NCBI RefSeq assembly: GCF_900108245.1
Contig: NZ_FNUY01000016.1
Location: 1 to 64,000, forward strand
Length of the DNA: 64,000 bases
Origin: Allobosea lathyri
Lineage (GTDB): Bacteria > Pseudomonadota > Alphaproteobacteria > Rhizobiales > Beijerinckiaceae
Reading direction: 5' to 3'
Position numbers and translations under genes: made by a program. Of the stretch, positions 1 through 8,594 are shown in pieces; within the stretch, counting starts at the first letter, position 1, and each line of letters opens with the position of its first letter. The notes under the pieces were generated by a model. The model was not told the origin of the DNA. It made no database searches and saw only the letters and a list, made by a program, of their open reading frames with translations.

Positions 1-447
1 GAGCCGCGCCTGATCGTCGCCGACGAGGCGGTCTCGGCGCTCGACGTCTCGGTCAAGGCGCAGGTGGTCAACCTGATGCTCGAATTGCAGGCCCGGATGA
101 AGCTCGCCTATCTCTTCATCTCGCATGACATGGCGGTGGTCGAGCGCGTCAGCCATCGCGTCGCGGTGATGTATCTCGGCGAGATCGTCGAGATCGGCCC
201 GCGCGAGGCGATCTTCGGCAACCCGCAGCACCCCTATACCAAGCGCCTGCTGGCCGCCGTGCCGATCGCCGATCCGATGCGGCGCCACGAGAAGAGCCCG
301 GTCTCCAACGACGAGATCAAGAGCCCGGTGCGCGACGCCGACTACATCCCGCCGATCCGCCAATTCCGCGAGGTCTCGCCAGGCCACGCCGTCATGATCT
401 GGGGCGAGGAGTGGGAGAAAAAGGTGATCGAGGCCGTCGCCGCCTGA
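1..447 (+). CDS. Peptide/nickel-type ABC transporter ATP-binding protein (3' part)
   Basis: This is the C-terminal part of a cytoplasmic ABC ATPase that powers uptake of oligopeptides or similar solutes (Dpp/Opp family). The reading frame is open from base 1, so the start and Walker A lie outside the window. The visible part begins in Walker B (LIVADEAVSALDVS), followed by the switch histidine region (LFISHDMAVV). It ends with the C-terminal extension typical of Opp/Dpp ATPases, containing HPYTKRLLAAVP. The tail of about 50 residues after that is usual for DppF/GsiA-like subunits. A strong terminator follows 15 bases after the stop, so this is the last gene of its operon. The substrate cannot be told from the ATPase alone. 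Confidence 0.9.
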   Translation, partial: EPRLIVADEAVSALDVSVKAQVVNLMLELQARMKLAYLFISHDMAVVERVSHRVAVMYLGEIVEIGPREAIFGNPQHPYTKRLLAAVPIADPMRRHEKSPVSNDEIKSPVRDADYIPPIRQFREVSPGHAVMIWGEEWEKKVIEAVAA

Positions 448-461
448 ACACCGGACCAACC

Positions 462-497
462 AAAAGGCCCGCGACCGGTTAAGGTCGCGGGCCTTTT
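462..497 (+). terminator. Rho-independent terminator of the ABC transporter operon
   Basis: A perfect 15-bp stem (AAAAGGCCCGCGACC at 462-476 and its complement at 483-497) encloses a 6-base loop. The 3' arm ends in TTTT. It lies just after the ABC ATPase stop codon at 447. The A-run on the 5' side would also let it work on the minus strand. Confidence 0.9.
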
Positions 498-1046
498 GCC
501 TTCGTCGCCGCTGAACGGACCGAGGATGCTGATGCGTTGAGCCGGGACAAAGCCCGACTTTGCGCTGTTCAGTCACCTGGCTCCCCTGAGCAAGTGACAG
601 ACGCCATTGGCAGGTACACCCCTGCCATACGCAGGGGCCGCGCCCTACGGTTCCGCGAGTACTCGAAAGTCGAGCTAGCTGTGACGCGCTGTGTGGCGGC
701 TGACTTTTTCCGCAAACGACACTGTGCGCCGTAACGCCGCGCTTCCTCCCAAACGGATGCATAGAAAAGTGCGAGCCGATAATGGCCGCGCCGTGGCTTG
801 CGTTGCCCTGAAACAACAGGCTTGGGAATAGTCGCTATTCACAAGACGTGGCGCCCCCGTAAGCTTGCCGCACGCAAAAATTCAGACGATGAATTGGCAT
901 AATTAGAAGCAGCAATGGCCTGTATTGCGGCTGCGAATACGCGGTTCCGTTCGGCCTTGTGTCCAGGTGAGCCCACCACAACGTGAGTGGAGCCCTGATC
1001 GCGGAAATCGATCCTGCGGTTGGCCTGATAATGGGAGACGGGCGCC
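498..1046. other. Intergenic region, no supported gene
   Basis: Nothing convincing is coded here. Short open frames exist on both strands but show no family resemblance and no good ribosome-binding sites. The stretch presumably holds the promoter of the acyltransferase gene that follows. Confidence 0.5.
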
Positions 1047-2636
1047 TTGAGCAGCATTTCGAGCGAACCCGCGGGCAAGGCGAAGCGCGACAGCACGGCA
1101 CAAGGTTTGCCATCGCTCGGCGTAGCCCATGGGAACGCCGCAATCGGCGTACGCAACGCACGGCTGCAATATCTGCGCGGTTTCGCGGCCGTCACCGTGA
1201 TGCTCTATCACTGTTCCGGCTACCTTGAGCAGATGCGCGGTGACGCTCGATTTCTTGTGGTGTTCTCCGGATATTGGGGCGCCTATGGCGTTGCCGTCTT
1301 CTTCGTGCTGTCGGGTTACCTGATGTCAGGGCTCAGCGCACGCGGCGAAGCACTGCGTTTTCTGCTGGACCGTGTCCTGCGCATCTATCCGTTGCTGCTT
1401 ATCGTCATCGCTATCGCGGCGCTGGCGTATCTCGTCACGGGCTTCTGGCGCCGACCGGACTTCATAGCACTTTCGCTCGTGCCGGCTGGACCGCGCGACT
1501 ACTTCCTCGGCATCGAGTGGACGCTGCTCTTCGAGATGACTTACTACGTGGTCATCGCGACGATGATGCTGGCCGGTTTGCGGTCCTGGCTACAGGTGGT
1601 GTTTGCTGCCTGGCTGGGCGCGCTGGCGATCACGAGCCTCGTGGGTTCGTTCCCGCAAACGCTGACGCCAACCCTATCGCAGTTGTTCACCCAGTCGGCC
1701 AATGCCGCTTTTCTGATGGGTTTCCTGCTGCCTGCTCTCCTGCGTTTGCGCTGGTTGCCGCCGGCGGCGGTACTGTATTCCGCTGCCGCACTGGTGACTG
1801 GACTGTTCTTCATCCTGCCGAATGGCGACCCCCGCTGGTTCGCTGCATTGTCGTCCCTTCTTCTGCTCGCCGGAGCCCTGACGACGAAGCGTCCAACGGG
1901 TAACGGCCTTGCGCATCGTGTCGGCGTGCGTCTCGGCGACAGCAGCTATGCACTCTACCTCTGCCATGTCCCGGTCATCGTGGTGACCGGCAACATCGTT
2001 TCCACGGGCCTGCCGAGCTATCTGCTCTGGGCAGGGTGGGCGACCGCCGCGTTGGCTGCGGCACTGGCGCTGGGTTCGCTCGACCTGAGGCTACACAGAA
2101 AGCTGAAGGCTTGGGCCGGGGGGTTATCTCGATCGCGTATCGCAATGCTGTCTTCCGGCTTCCTGATCGCATTCGCAACGATCGCAATCGGTTCCGACGT
2201 CAGCACGCGCCAAACGATGCGAGCCGAAGCGGCCGCTCGCGCCGCCCTTGCCGACGCCACGCCCCAGACCTGGCCAACCGTCGTCAGCGCGATCGACAGC
2301 TCGAACGTGCTGCAGAATGGCCGCCTCGTGGTTCGCGGATACGGCATCGACCTGGCCAGTCCAGATGACGATGCCTATATCGCGATCCGGCAAGGCGACC
2401 GCATCATCGGCTTCGACCGGATGCGCCGCATGCGGCCGAAGATTGCCGAGGAGTTGAAGCGCCCTGACCTCGCCTCCATCCGCTTCGGCTTCTCCGTCGT
2501 GACGGACGGCCCGTTCGTCTGCGCGCAGGGACCGCTGATCGCCAGCCTCATCCTGCCCGATGGACGTGTGGCTCCGATCGGGACCGACGTCCTGGACGCA
2601 ATATGCCCCAAGGGGAGCGCACCGCCCGCCCCCTGA
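1047..2636 (+). CDS. Acyltransferase-3 (OafA/YrhL-type) membrane protein
   Basis: This is a predicted integral-membrane O-acyltransferase that moves acyl (often acetyl) groups onto a cell-surface glycan. The acyltransferase-3 signature is at residues 39-57 (LQYLRG...MLYH, with the conserved Arg44/His55 pair), followed by VFFVLSGYLMSG near residue 84. About ten hydrophobic segments run to about residue 385. The last 140 residues are not part of the usual domain: they form a soluble-looking module of unknown kind (about 390-529). The start is a TTG at 1047 with GGGAGACG upstream; no ATG lies in frame before the conserved core, so a rare start is needed. A surface-glycan role fits the polysaccharide locus a few kb downstream, but nadE lies between, so the link is inference. 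Confidence 0.82.
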   Translation: MSSISSEPAGKAKRDSTAQGLPSLGVAHGNAAIGVRNARLQYLRGFAAVTVMLYHCSGYLEQMRGDARFLVVFSGYWGAYGVAVFFVLSGYLMSGLSARGEALRFLLDRVLRIYPLLLIVIAIAALAYLVTGFWRRPDFIALSLVPAGPRDYFLGIEWTLLFEMTYYVVIATMMLAGLRSWLQVVFAAWLGALAITSLVGSFPQTLTPTLSQLFTQSANAAFLMGFLLPALLRLRWLPPAAVLYSAAALVTGLFFILPNGDPRWFAALSSLLLLAGALTTKRPTGNGLAHRVGVRLGDSSYALYLCHVPVIVVTGNIVSTGLPSYLLWAGWATAALAAALALGSLDLRLHRKLKAWAGGLSRSRIAMLSSGFLIAFATIAIGSDVSTRQTMRAEAAARAALADATPQTWPTVVSAIDSSNVLQNGRLVVRGYGIDLASPDDDAYIAIRQGDRIIGFDRMRRMRPKIAEELKRPDLASIRFGFSVVTDGPFVCAQGPLIASLILPDGRVAPIGTDVLDAICPKGSAPPAP

Positions 2637-2804
2637 CTTTTGCGAACGCGAATGGGCCGCCACGCGGCGCTGGAGGGCACCCGAACGACCGATCGGCACC
2701 CGCCTGTCGCTTCCCGTCCTGGCGCTGCCGCAGAATCGCCGCAAGCTGCCGTCAATTTGACCGGGTTTTGTCACAATGGCGAAATGCAGCAGATGGAGGC
2801 GATG

Positions 2805-3230
2805 ATGGCGAAGTATCGCTCCCGCACGACTGCAGTGTGGGTTGTGGGCATTCTGACGTCCGGCTGCGCCGGTCAGTCAATGCCGGTGGTGGAAGACATG
2901 ACACGGCCAACGACCGAGGCATTTGCCAGGCTGAGTTCCTGGAGGCCATGGTCATCACAGGAGAAGGCTGCCCCGCTGGCGCCCGTCCCGGTCCAGAGCG
3001 AACCTCTTCCGCCTGTCGTTAGCGAGGCGCCGAAGCCACCACTCCCTCCCCCGCCGGCAAAACGGATAGCTGCATCTGCCGCCGTCAAACCAAAATCAGC
3101 CTCGCCTCATATAGAGCCGGCGTCCCTCCAAACGCCTGAAATTGCCGCGCCAAAGCCATTCGCTGTCAAATGCGAGAGCACGACACAGCCCGGCGGGCGC
3201 GTCAGCATGCAGTGCTCACCGATAGATTGA
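2805..3230 (+). CDS. Small proline-rich putative lipoprotein
   Basis: This is a 141-residue protein of unknown function. It begins MAKYRSRTTAVWVVGILTSG and continues into Cys, a type II signal peptide with lipobox LTSGC, so it is predicted to be lipid-anchored in the envelope. A proline/alanine-rich linker follows (about residues 45-105, with PKPPLPPPPAK). The C-terminus holds two more cysteines (KCES and QCSPID) that could form a disulfide. The ATG at 2805 was chosen because GGAGG at 2795-2799 is well spaced and because it puts the signal peptide at the N-terminus; longer in-frame starts exist upstream. It is probably transcribed after the acyltransferase gene, with a gap of about 170 bases. 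Confidence 0.6.
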   Translation: MAKYRSRTTAVWVVGILTSGCAGQSMPVVEDMTRPTTEAFARLSSWRPWSSQEKAAPLAPVPVQSEPLPPVVSEAPKPPLPPPPAKRIAASAAVKPKSASPHIEPASLQTPEIAAPKPFAVKCESTTQPGGRVSMQCSPID

Positions 3231-3343
3231 GGCCAGAGCCAAACCAAAAGGCCCCGCTCCCGCTCGATGGGCAAGGCAGCGATTTTATCGGGAAGCGACG
3301 GCCGGGTCTGGAATTGCCGCGAGAATCTCGCGCGTTGTCAGAA

Positions 3344-3396
3344 TGGCGAGCCCGGCTGGATTCGGACCAGAGACCAGCAGCTTGGAAGGCTGCTGG
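3344..3396 (-). pseudogene. 3' half of a tRNA-Gly(UCC) gene (remnant or att-site scar)
   Basis: Read on the minus strand, the sequence gives an anticodon stem-loop (stem CCAGCAGC/GCTGCTGG, loop CTTCCAA, anticodon TCC). A 5-base variable loop follows, then a T-arm with loop TCCGAAT, an acceptor 3' strand CGGGCTC, discriminator G and an encoded CCA at 3346-3344. No matching D-arm or 5' acceptor strand lies upstream; that place is taken by the last codons of nadE. The T-stem has one mismatch and the T-loop carries C where T is usual. It is therefore a 3' half only, the piece that tRNA-targeting integrases duplicate. It is unlikely to be functional. Confidence 0.6.
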
Positions 3397-3399
3397 CCT

Positions 3400-5442
3400 T
3401 CATTCATCCGGAATGCGCTCCAGATCCGCCAGCCACGCCGTCGCCACCGCGTCGCTGGGAGCTCGCCAGTCGCCACGGGGCGACAGCGAACCGCCCGAGC
3501 TCACCTTCGGGCCGTTGGGCACGGCAGAGCGCTTGAACTGGCTCGTTTCGAAGAAGCGCCGCACGAAGACACCGAGCCAACGCTTGATCGTAGCCAGATC
3601 GTAGGCGATCTTCTTCGAGGCCTCCATATGCGGCGGCCAATCGCCGCGCGTCGCATCCGACCAGGCGTGATGCGACAGGAAAGCGACCTTGCTCGGCCGG
3701 AAGCCATAGCGGGTGATGTAGAACAGGTTGAAATCCTGCAGGGCATAGGGACCGACGAAATCCTCGGTCTTCTGGCTCGGCCCATCGCCCTCACCCGGCA
3801 CGAGTTCGGGCGAGATTTCGGTGGCGAGGATGTCCAGCATCGCGGCTGATGCATCCACGCCGAAGCGCTGCGACTGCGCCACCCAGCGGATCAGGTGCTG
3901 AATCAGCGTCTTCGAGACTGACCCGTTGACGTTGTAATGGGACATGTGGTCGCCGACACCATAGGTGCACCAGCCCAGCGCCAGTTCCGACAGGTCGCCC
4001 GTGCCCAGCACGATGGCGTTGTTGAAATTGGCGAGCCGGAACAGCACCGAGGTCCGCGCACCTGCCTGCACATTCTCGAAGGTGATGTCGTAGACCGGCT
4101 CGCCCTTGGCGAAGGGGTGGCCGATATCGACCAGCATCTGCCGGCAGGCCGGCGTCATGTCGATCTCGGTCGCGGTGACGCCGAGCGCCTCCATCAACCG
4201 CCAGGCATTGGCCTTGGTGCCCTTGCTGGTGGCGAAGGAGGGCAGCGTGTAGGCGAGGATGTTCGAACGCGGCAGACCGAGCGCGTCGAAGGTGTGGGCG
4301 GCAACCAGCAGCGCCTGCGTCGAATCGAGCCCGCCGGAGACGCCGATGACGATCTTCTGGACCCGCGCGCTCTCCATCCGCTTGCGCAGGCCATGCGACT
4401 GGATGTTGTAGGCCTCGAAGCAGAGCTCGTTCAGCCTGGCGTCGTCGCTGGGCACGAAGGGGAAACGCTCGACCTCGCGCAGAAGGCCGAGATCCGAGAT
4501 CCGGTCAGGCTCCAGCGCGAAACTCACCCGGCGGAACGCCAGCCGGTCGCGATGCGCGTCGGCGCTGTCGCCAAAAGTGTTCTGGCGGATACGATCCATC
4601 GCCAGCCGCTCGAGGTCGATATCAGCGAGGATCAATTGCGGTTCGGCCGCAAAGCGCTCCGCCTCCGCCAGCAGCGCGCCATTCTCATAGATCATCGCCT
4701 GCCCGTCCCAGGCGAGGTCGGTGGTCGATTCGCCGGTGCCGGCCGCCGAATAGGCATAGGCCGCGATGCAGCGGCCGGAATGGGCCTTGCACAGCGCGTG
4801 ACGCCAATCGGATTTGCCGATGGTGACGTTGCTGGCAGAGAGGTTCAGCAGAACCGTCGCGCCCGCCAGCGCCGCGAAGGAACTCGGCGGGATCGGTGTC
4901 CAGACGTCCTCGCAGATCTCCATATGGATCACGAAATCGGCGACATCCGAGGCGCTCAGCAGGATGTCGGTACCGAACGGCACGTCCTGACCGCAGAGCT
5001 GGATCGATGTCGCGCTCGCCCGCTCCCCCGACGCGAACTGCCGCCGTTCATAGAACTCCCGGTAGTTCGGCAGATAGGTTTTAGGCACGGCGGCGAGAAT
5101 CCGCCCGCGATAAATTGCGACCGCACAGTTGAACAGCCGCCCCTCGACCCGCAAGGGCGCGCCGACGATCGCAACGCTGCGCAACGACGTGCTTTCCTCG
5201 ACCAGCCGTGCGAGTCCGGCCAGAACGGCGTCGAGCAGGGCATTCTGCTGCAGCAGATCGTCGATCGCATAGGCGCTGATGCCGAGCTCGGGAAACAACG
5301 TCAGCGACGCGCCATCCGCGTCGGCCCGGCGCAACAGCCCGATCGTCTCGGCGACATTGAAGGCGGGATCGGCGACCTGCACGCGCGGCGCCGCGCAGGC
5401 GATGCGAACGAAGCCGTGGGTGTGGAGGTTGTGGAAGGTCAT
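3400..5442 (-). CDS. nadE: Glutamine-dependent NAD+ synthetase
   Basis: This cytoplasmic enzyme carries out the last step of NAD biosynthesis, amidating nicotinate adenine dinucleotide with ATP and ammonia drawn from glutamine. It is 680 residues, the normal length of the two-domain form. The N-terminal nitrilase-type glutaminase (about 1-300) shows the Glu (LFPELG), Lys (VPKTYLPNYREFYERR) and Cys (MEICEDVWTP) triad. The C-terminal synthetase domain (about 330-650) has the ATP-pyrophosphatase loop GVSGGLDST and ends with the usual KxxF...PNGPK region. It is a single gene facing away from the polysaccharide genes. Its stop codon lies four bases from the tRNA-Gly remnant. Confidence 0.95.
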   Translation of the reverse strand: MTFHNLHTHGFVRIACAAPRVQVADPAFNVAETIGLLRRADADGASLTLFPELGISAYAIDDLLQQNALLDAVLAGLARLVEESTSLRSVAIVGAPLRVEGRLFNCAVAIYRGRILAAVPKTYLPNYREFYERRQFASGERASATSIQLCGQDVPFGTDILLSASDVADFVIHMEICEDVWTPIPPSSFAALAGATVLLNLSASNVTIGKSDWRHALCKAHSGRCIAAYAYSAAGTGESTTDLAWDGQAMIYENGALLAEAERFAAEPQLILADIDLERLAMDRIRQNTFGDSADAHRDRLAFRRVSFALEPDRISDLGLLREVERFPFVPSDDARLNELCFEAYNIQSHGLRKRMESARVQKIVIGVSGGLDSTQALLVAAHTFDALGLPRSNILAYTLPSFATSKGTKANAWRLMEALGVTATEIDMTPACRQMLVDIGHPFAKGEPVYDITFENVQAGARTSVLFRLANFNNAIVLGTGDLSELALGWCTYGVGDHMSHYNVNGSVSKTLIQHLIRWVAQSQRFGVDASAAMLDILATEISPELVPGEGDGPSQKTEDFVGPYALQDFNLFYITRYGFRPSKVAFLSHHAWSDATRGDWPPHMEASKKIAYDLATIKRWLGVFVRRFFETSQFKRSAVPNGPKVSSGGSLSPRGDWRAPSDAVATAWLADLERIPDE

Positions 5443-5831
5443 GCTGGGGAGGCTCTTGAAAGTCCTGTTGCGCTACGGCCGACAGCCAGGGCCATTGCCC
5501 CTTATCGCGCAGGCAACGCAGGGCGGGCAAGGGCAGCAACCGCCTTTCATCGGGCATCGCGCAGGCGTCTCGCTGAACGACTGCGCGAGATTGCCTGTTG
5601 GTCGCGGACGCGGCTGGAGATTCAAGTGGATCAAAGAGCAGCGTTGGTGACTGGAGCTGATTGGACTCCATACCAGCCTCGTTCTCGCCCCAGCCCGCGA
5701 AGGGCTGATGAGAAGTGCTTATCACCTACAGACGCGCCAGCTACGGCGTCCTCACTCTGTGGCGCGGTTAGGTTGATGCCGCGTGGCGGATGGGGCTATG
5801 GCGTAGTGCTCTCGACAAGGATGACGGCAGA
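5443..5831. other. Divergent intergenic region between nadE and the GT2 gene
   Basis: It carries no supported gene. It must hold the promoters for nadE (leftward) and for the glycosyltransferase/rfb genes (rightward), but no clear -35/-10 pair could be assigned. Confidence 0.5.
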
Positions 5832-6737
5832 ATGACACCGCAAGAGGTCCAGAAGCGAGACGGACGGGCCTGCGCGGCGGTGGTATTGTACCACCCGGAC
5901 AAGGTCTTGCTCGCGCACCAGGCCGAAGGCCTCCGCGGGTGCAGTCTTTTCGCCTTTGCCAATGGCCCCGTGCATTCTGATGCCATTGCAGCCCTGGCGC
6001 CGACCGATCTGCGGCTGATATCCAGTCCGGAGAATGTCGGCCTGGGCCGAGGCCTGAATGCCGTGATGGAAGCAGCTTCGGATCAAGGTTTCACCCATGT
6101 GATGCTGCTCGACCAGGACAGCGAGCCGCCGGCCGGCATTCTTGAAACCCTGACCGAACGCTCCCTCGCGCTGGAACGCCAGGGCGAAATGATTGCCGTT
6201 CTGGCGCCTCGCCTGGTCCCCCCGCAAGAAGGTTTCTACAAGCAAATCCGTTATGAATGGCGTGGCGAAGCACGTAAGGAGGGCCTTGCCGCGGTCGACT
6301 TCGCGCCCACCTCCGGCTCGCTGGTCAGCGTCGCGGCCTATCAGGCGATCGGCCCCTTCAGAGATGATTTCTTCATCGCCGGCATCGACGTCGAATGGGG
6401 TTTCCGAGCCTGGGATCGCGGCTGGGGATCCTATATCGCAACCGATCTCGCGGTCCCGCATCGGTGGGGGGAAAGCGTCTGTGAGGACGAACTGGGCAAA
6501 CCACAGATCCTGCGACATACGCCGATCCGCAACTACTACTACGCTCGCAATGTGATCGCGGCTGCGCGGCTGCGCCATGTGCCGCTGGCTTGGCGGGTCA
6601 AGTCATGCGCAGGGCTCGCCGCCCAGATCGGCCTGCTCGCGCTCAAAGGTCCGCCACGCTCGCTACGCCCTGTCCGCGTCGGGATCATCGATGGTTTCAG
6701 GGGCCGGCTTGGCCCAGCTCCCGAGGGCGTGACCTGA
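5832..6737 (+). CDS. GT2 family glycosyltransferase, rhamnosyltransferase-like
   Basis: This is a 301-residue GT-A fold transferase predicted to add a sugar, probably rhamnose, to a growing surface glycan at the inner face of the membrane. It shows ENVGLGRGLNAVM near residue 65 and the metal-binding DxD-type motif LLDQDSEPP near 93. The acceptor-side segment GIDVEWGFRAWDRGWG lies near 190. This pattern is typical of the RfbF-type rhamnosyltransferases. The ATG at 5832 was preferred to an upstream in-frame ATG at 5790 because the family begins close to the first beta strand (CAAVVLYHPD). It lies just upstream of rfbBCDA in the same direction, which supports dTDP-rhamnose as donor; the exact linkage is unknown. 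Confidence 0.85.
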   Translation: MTPQEVQKRDGRACAAVVLYHPDKVLLAHQAEGLRGCSLFAFANGPVHSDAIAALAPTDLRLISSPENVGLGRGLNAVMEAASDQGFTHVMLLDQDSEPPAGILETLTERSLALERQGEMIAVLAPRLVPPQEGFYKQIRYEWRGEARKEGLAAVDFAPTSGSLVSVAAYQAIGPFRDDFFIAGIDVEWGFRAWDRGWGSYIATDLAVPHRWGESVCEDELGKPQILRHTPIRNYYYARNVIAAARLRHVPLAWRVKSCAGLAAQIGLLALKGPPRSLRPVRVGIIDGFRGRLGPAPEGVT

Positions 6738-6956
6738 ACGCGCACAGATGCGCCGCTTTGGGCCGGCAATCGCTTGCGCCTCAGCCAAACTGTGGTCGCG
6801 ACCGGATCGAGGCCGGCAGAATGGCCGCGGGATCGAAGCGCAGGACTTCCGATACCGGCCGCGGCATGGCAAATGCTTGACAGATGATAGGGGGGCTGTT
6901 TCTTCCCTCCGCCTGATGGCGTCTCGTCAACAGTCTGCCCCTCGGAGCGAAACGAC

Positions 6957-8012
6957 GTGTCACTTAAATTCCTTGTCACCGGCGGCGCCGGATTCATCGG
7001 CTCTGCGGTCGTTCGCAAGCTGATCGGCGAGACGCAGCATAGCGTCTGCGTCGTCGACAAGCTGACCTATGCCGGCAACCTGGCCTCGCTCGCGCCCATC
7101 TCCGGGAGCAATCGCTATCGCTTCGAACAGGCCGATATCGGCGATGCCGAGCGCATGCACGGGATCTTCGCCGATTTCGATCCCGACATCGTCATGCATC
7201 TCGCCGCCGAGAGCCATGTCGACCGTTCGATCGACGGGCCGGGCGATTTCATCCAGACCAATATCGTCGGGACCTTCGCTCTGCTGCAGGAAGCATTGCG
7301 CCACTGGCGCGGCCTCGACGCGGCCCGCAAAGCGAGCTTTCGCTTCCACCACATCTCGACCGACGAGGTCTTCGGCTCCCTCGGCGCAGAGGGCTTTTTC
7401 CGCGAGGATACGGCCTATCAGCCCAACTCGCCCTATTCGGCTTCCAAGGCCGCGTCCGACCATCTCGTCCGCGCCTGGCACCACACCTACGGCCTGCCGA
7501 CCGTGATGACCAACTGCTCGAACAATTACGGGCCCTATCACTTCCCCGAGAAGCTGATCCCCCTGATGATCATCAATGCCCTCGAGGGCAAGCCGCTCCC
7601 CGTCTACGGCAACGGCCTGAATGTCCGCGACTGGCTTTATGTCGACGACCACGCGGATGCTCTGCTGACGGTCGCGACGAAGGGTGTCATCGGCGAGACC
7701 TATAATATCGGGGGCCATAACGAGATGGCCAATATCGATGTGGTCAAGGGCATCTGTACCATCCTGGACGAACTGCGGCCCGATCCCGCCGGTCCGCGCG
7801 AGCGGCTGATCGCTTACGTCACGGACCGGCCCGGCCATGACGCGCGCTACGCGATCGACGCCGGCAAGATCGGTCGCGAGCTCGGCTGGACACCGAAGGA
7901 GACCTTCGAGACCGGTCTGCGCCGCACTGTCGAATGGTATCTCGCCAATCCCAGCTGGTGGGGCGATATTCGTTCGGGCGTCTATCGCGGCGAGCGCCTC
8001 GGCGCTGCCTGA
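6957..8012 (+). CDS. rfbB: dTDP-glucose 4,6-dehydratase
   Basis: RfbB (RmlB) converts dTDP-D-glucose to dTDP-4-keto-6-deoxy-D-glucose in the cytoplasm, the second step of dTDP-L-rhamnose synthesis. It is an extended short-chain dehydrogenase of 351 residues, the usual length. The NAD-binding loop TGGAGFIG is at residues 8-15, the catalytic STDEVFGSL segment near 136, and the active-site YSASK near 161. The start is GTG at 6957 with GGAGCG about 10 bases upstream; it puts the Rossmann strand at the very N-terminus as in homologues. It is the first gene of a tight rfbBCDA operon (gaps of 19, 5 and 6 bases). Confidence 0.96.
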   Translation: MSLKFLVTGGAGFIGSAVVRKLIGETQHSVCVVDKLTYAGNLASLAPISGSNRYRFEQADIGDAERMHGIFADFDPDIVMHLAAESHVDRSIDGPGDFIQTNIVGTFALLQEALRHWRGLDAARKASFRFHHISTDEVFGSLGAEGFFREDTAYQPNSPYSASKAASDHLVRAWHHTYGLPTVMTNCSNNYGPYHFPEKLIPLMIINALEGKPLPVYGNGLNVRDWLYVDDHADALLTVATKGVIGETYNIGGHNEMANIDVVKGICTILDELRPDPAGPRERLIAYVTDRPGHDARYAIDAGKIGRELGWTPKETFETGLRRTVEWYLANPSWWGDIRSGVYRGERLGAA

Positions 8013-8031
8013 AAAAGGACCGGACCACACC

Positions 8032-8589
8032 ATGTTGAGCGTAGAACCGACCGCGATTCCGGATGTGAAGGTCATCACTCCGAAGAAGCATGGCGACCAT
8101 CGCGGCTTCTTTTCGGAGGTGTACAAGCAGTCCGACATGACGGCGGCAGGGATCGGCCTCGTCTTCGTGCAGGACAATCATTCGCGCTCGGCCACAGTCG
8201 GCACGCTGCGCGGGCTGCATTTCCAGTCGGCGCCCTTCGCGCAGGACAAGCTGGTGCGCGTCACCAAGGGACGCATCCTCGATATCGCCGTCGACATCCG
8301 GGCTTCTTCGCCGACATTCGGCCAGCATGTCGCGGTCGAGTTGTCCGAGGAGAACTGGCGCCAGCTCTTGGTGCCCGTCGGCTTCGCCCATGGTTTCGTC
8401 ACGCTCGAGCCCGATACCGAGGTGCTCTACAAGGTGAGCGCGCCCTATGGCCCGGCCAACGACCACGGCCTCGCCTTCGACGACCCCGCTCTGGGGATCG
8501 ACTGGCGCATTCCGCTCGACAAGGTCGTGCTCTCGGACAAGGACCGCAAGCACCCGCGCCTTGCCGATCTGCCGCGCTATTTCGATTGA
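8032..8589 (+). CDS. rfbC: dTDP-4-dehydrorhamnose 3,5-epimerase
   Basis: RfbC (RmlC) epimerises C3 and C5 of dTDP-4-keto-6-deoxyglucose to give dTDP-4-dehydro-L-rhamnose. It is a 185-residue cupin enzyme of normal length. Visible family motifs are DHRGFFSEVYKQSDM near residue 22, the catalytic-His segment LRGLHFQ near 60, and the tyrosine segment VLYKVSAPYGP near 135. The ATG at 8032 was chosen because it starts 19 bases after rfbB and matches the family N-terminus; the frame stays open further upstream, inside rfbB, with no meaning. Confidence 0.96.
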   Translation: MLSVEPTAIPDVKVITPKKHGDHRGFFSEVYKQSDMTAAGIGLVFVQDNHSRSATVGTLRGLHFQSAPFAQDKLVRVTKGRILDIAVDIRASSPTFGQHVAVELSEENWRQLLVPVGFAHGFVTLEPDTEVLYKVSAPYGPANDHGLAFDDPALGIDWRIPLDKVVLSDKDRKHPRLADLPRYFD

Positions 8590-8594
8590 AAGCC

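Noticed and set aside
537..734. A 65-codon open frame after the first terminator
   Set aside because: No ribosome-binding site, family or conserved pattern.
3170..3604. Plus-strand frame reading GWIRTRDQQLGRLL
   Set aside because: This kind of peptide arises when the complement of a tRNA anticodon and T-arm is translated; it led to the tRNA-Gly remnant instead of a gene.
3937..5835. A 632-codon open frame on the plus strand opposite nadE
   Set aside because: It is the mirror of a GC-rich coding sequence; the peptide has no family resemblance while the minus strand encodes a complete NAD+ synthetase.
6960..8177. A 405-codon open frame opposite rfbB
   Set aside because: It is a shadow of rfbB, which has all catalytic motifs.
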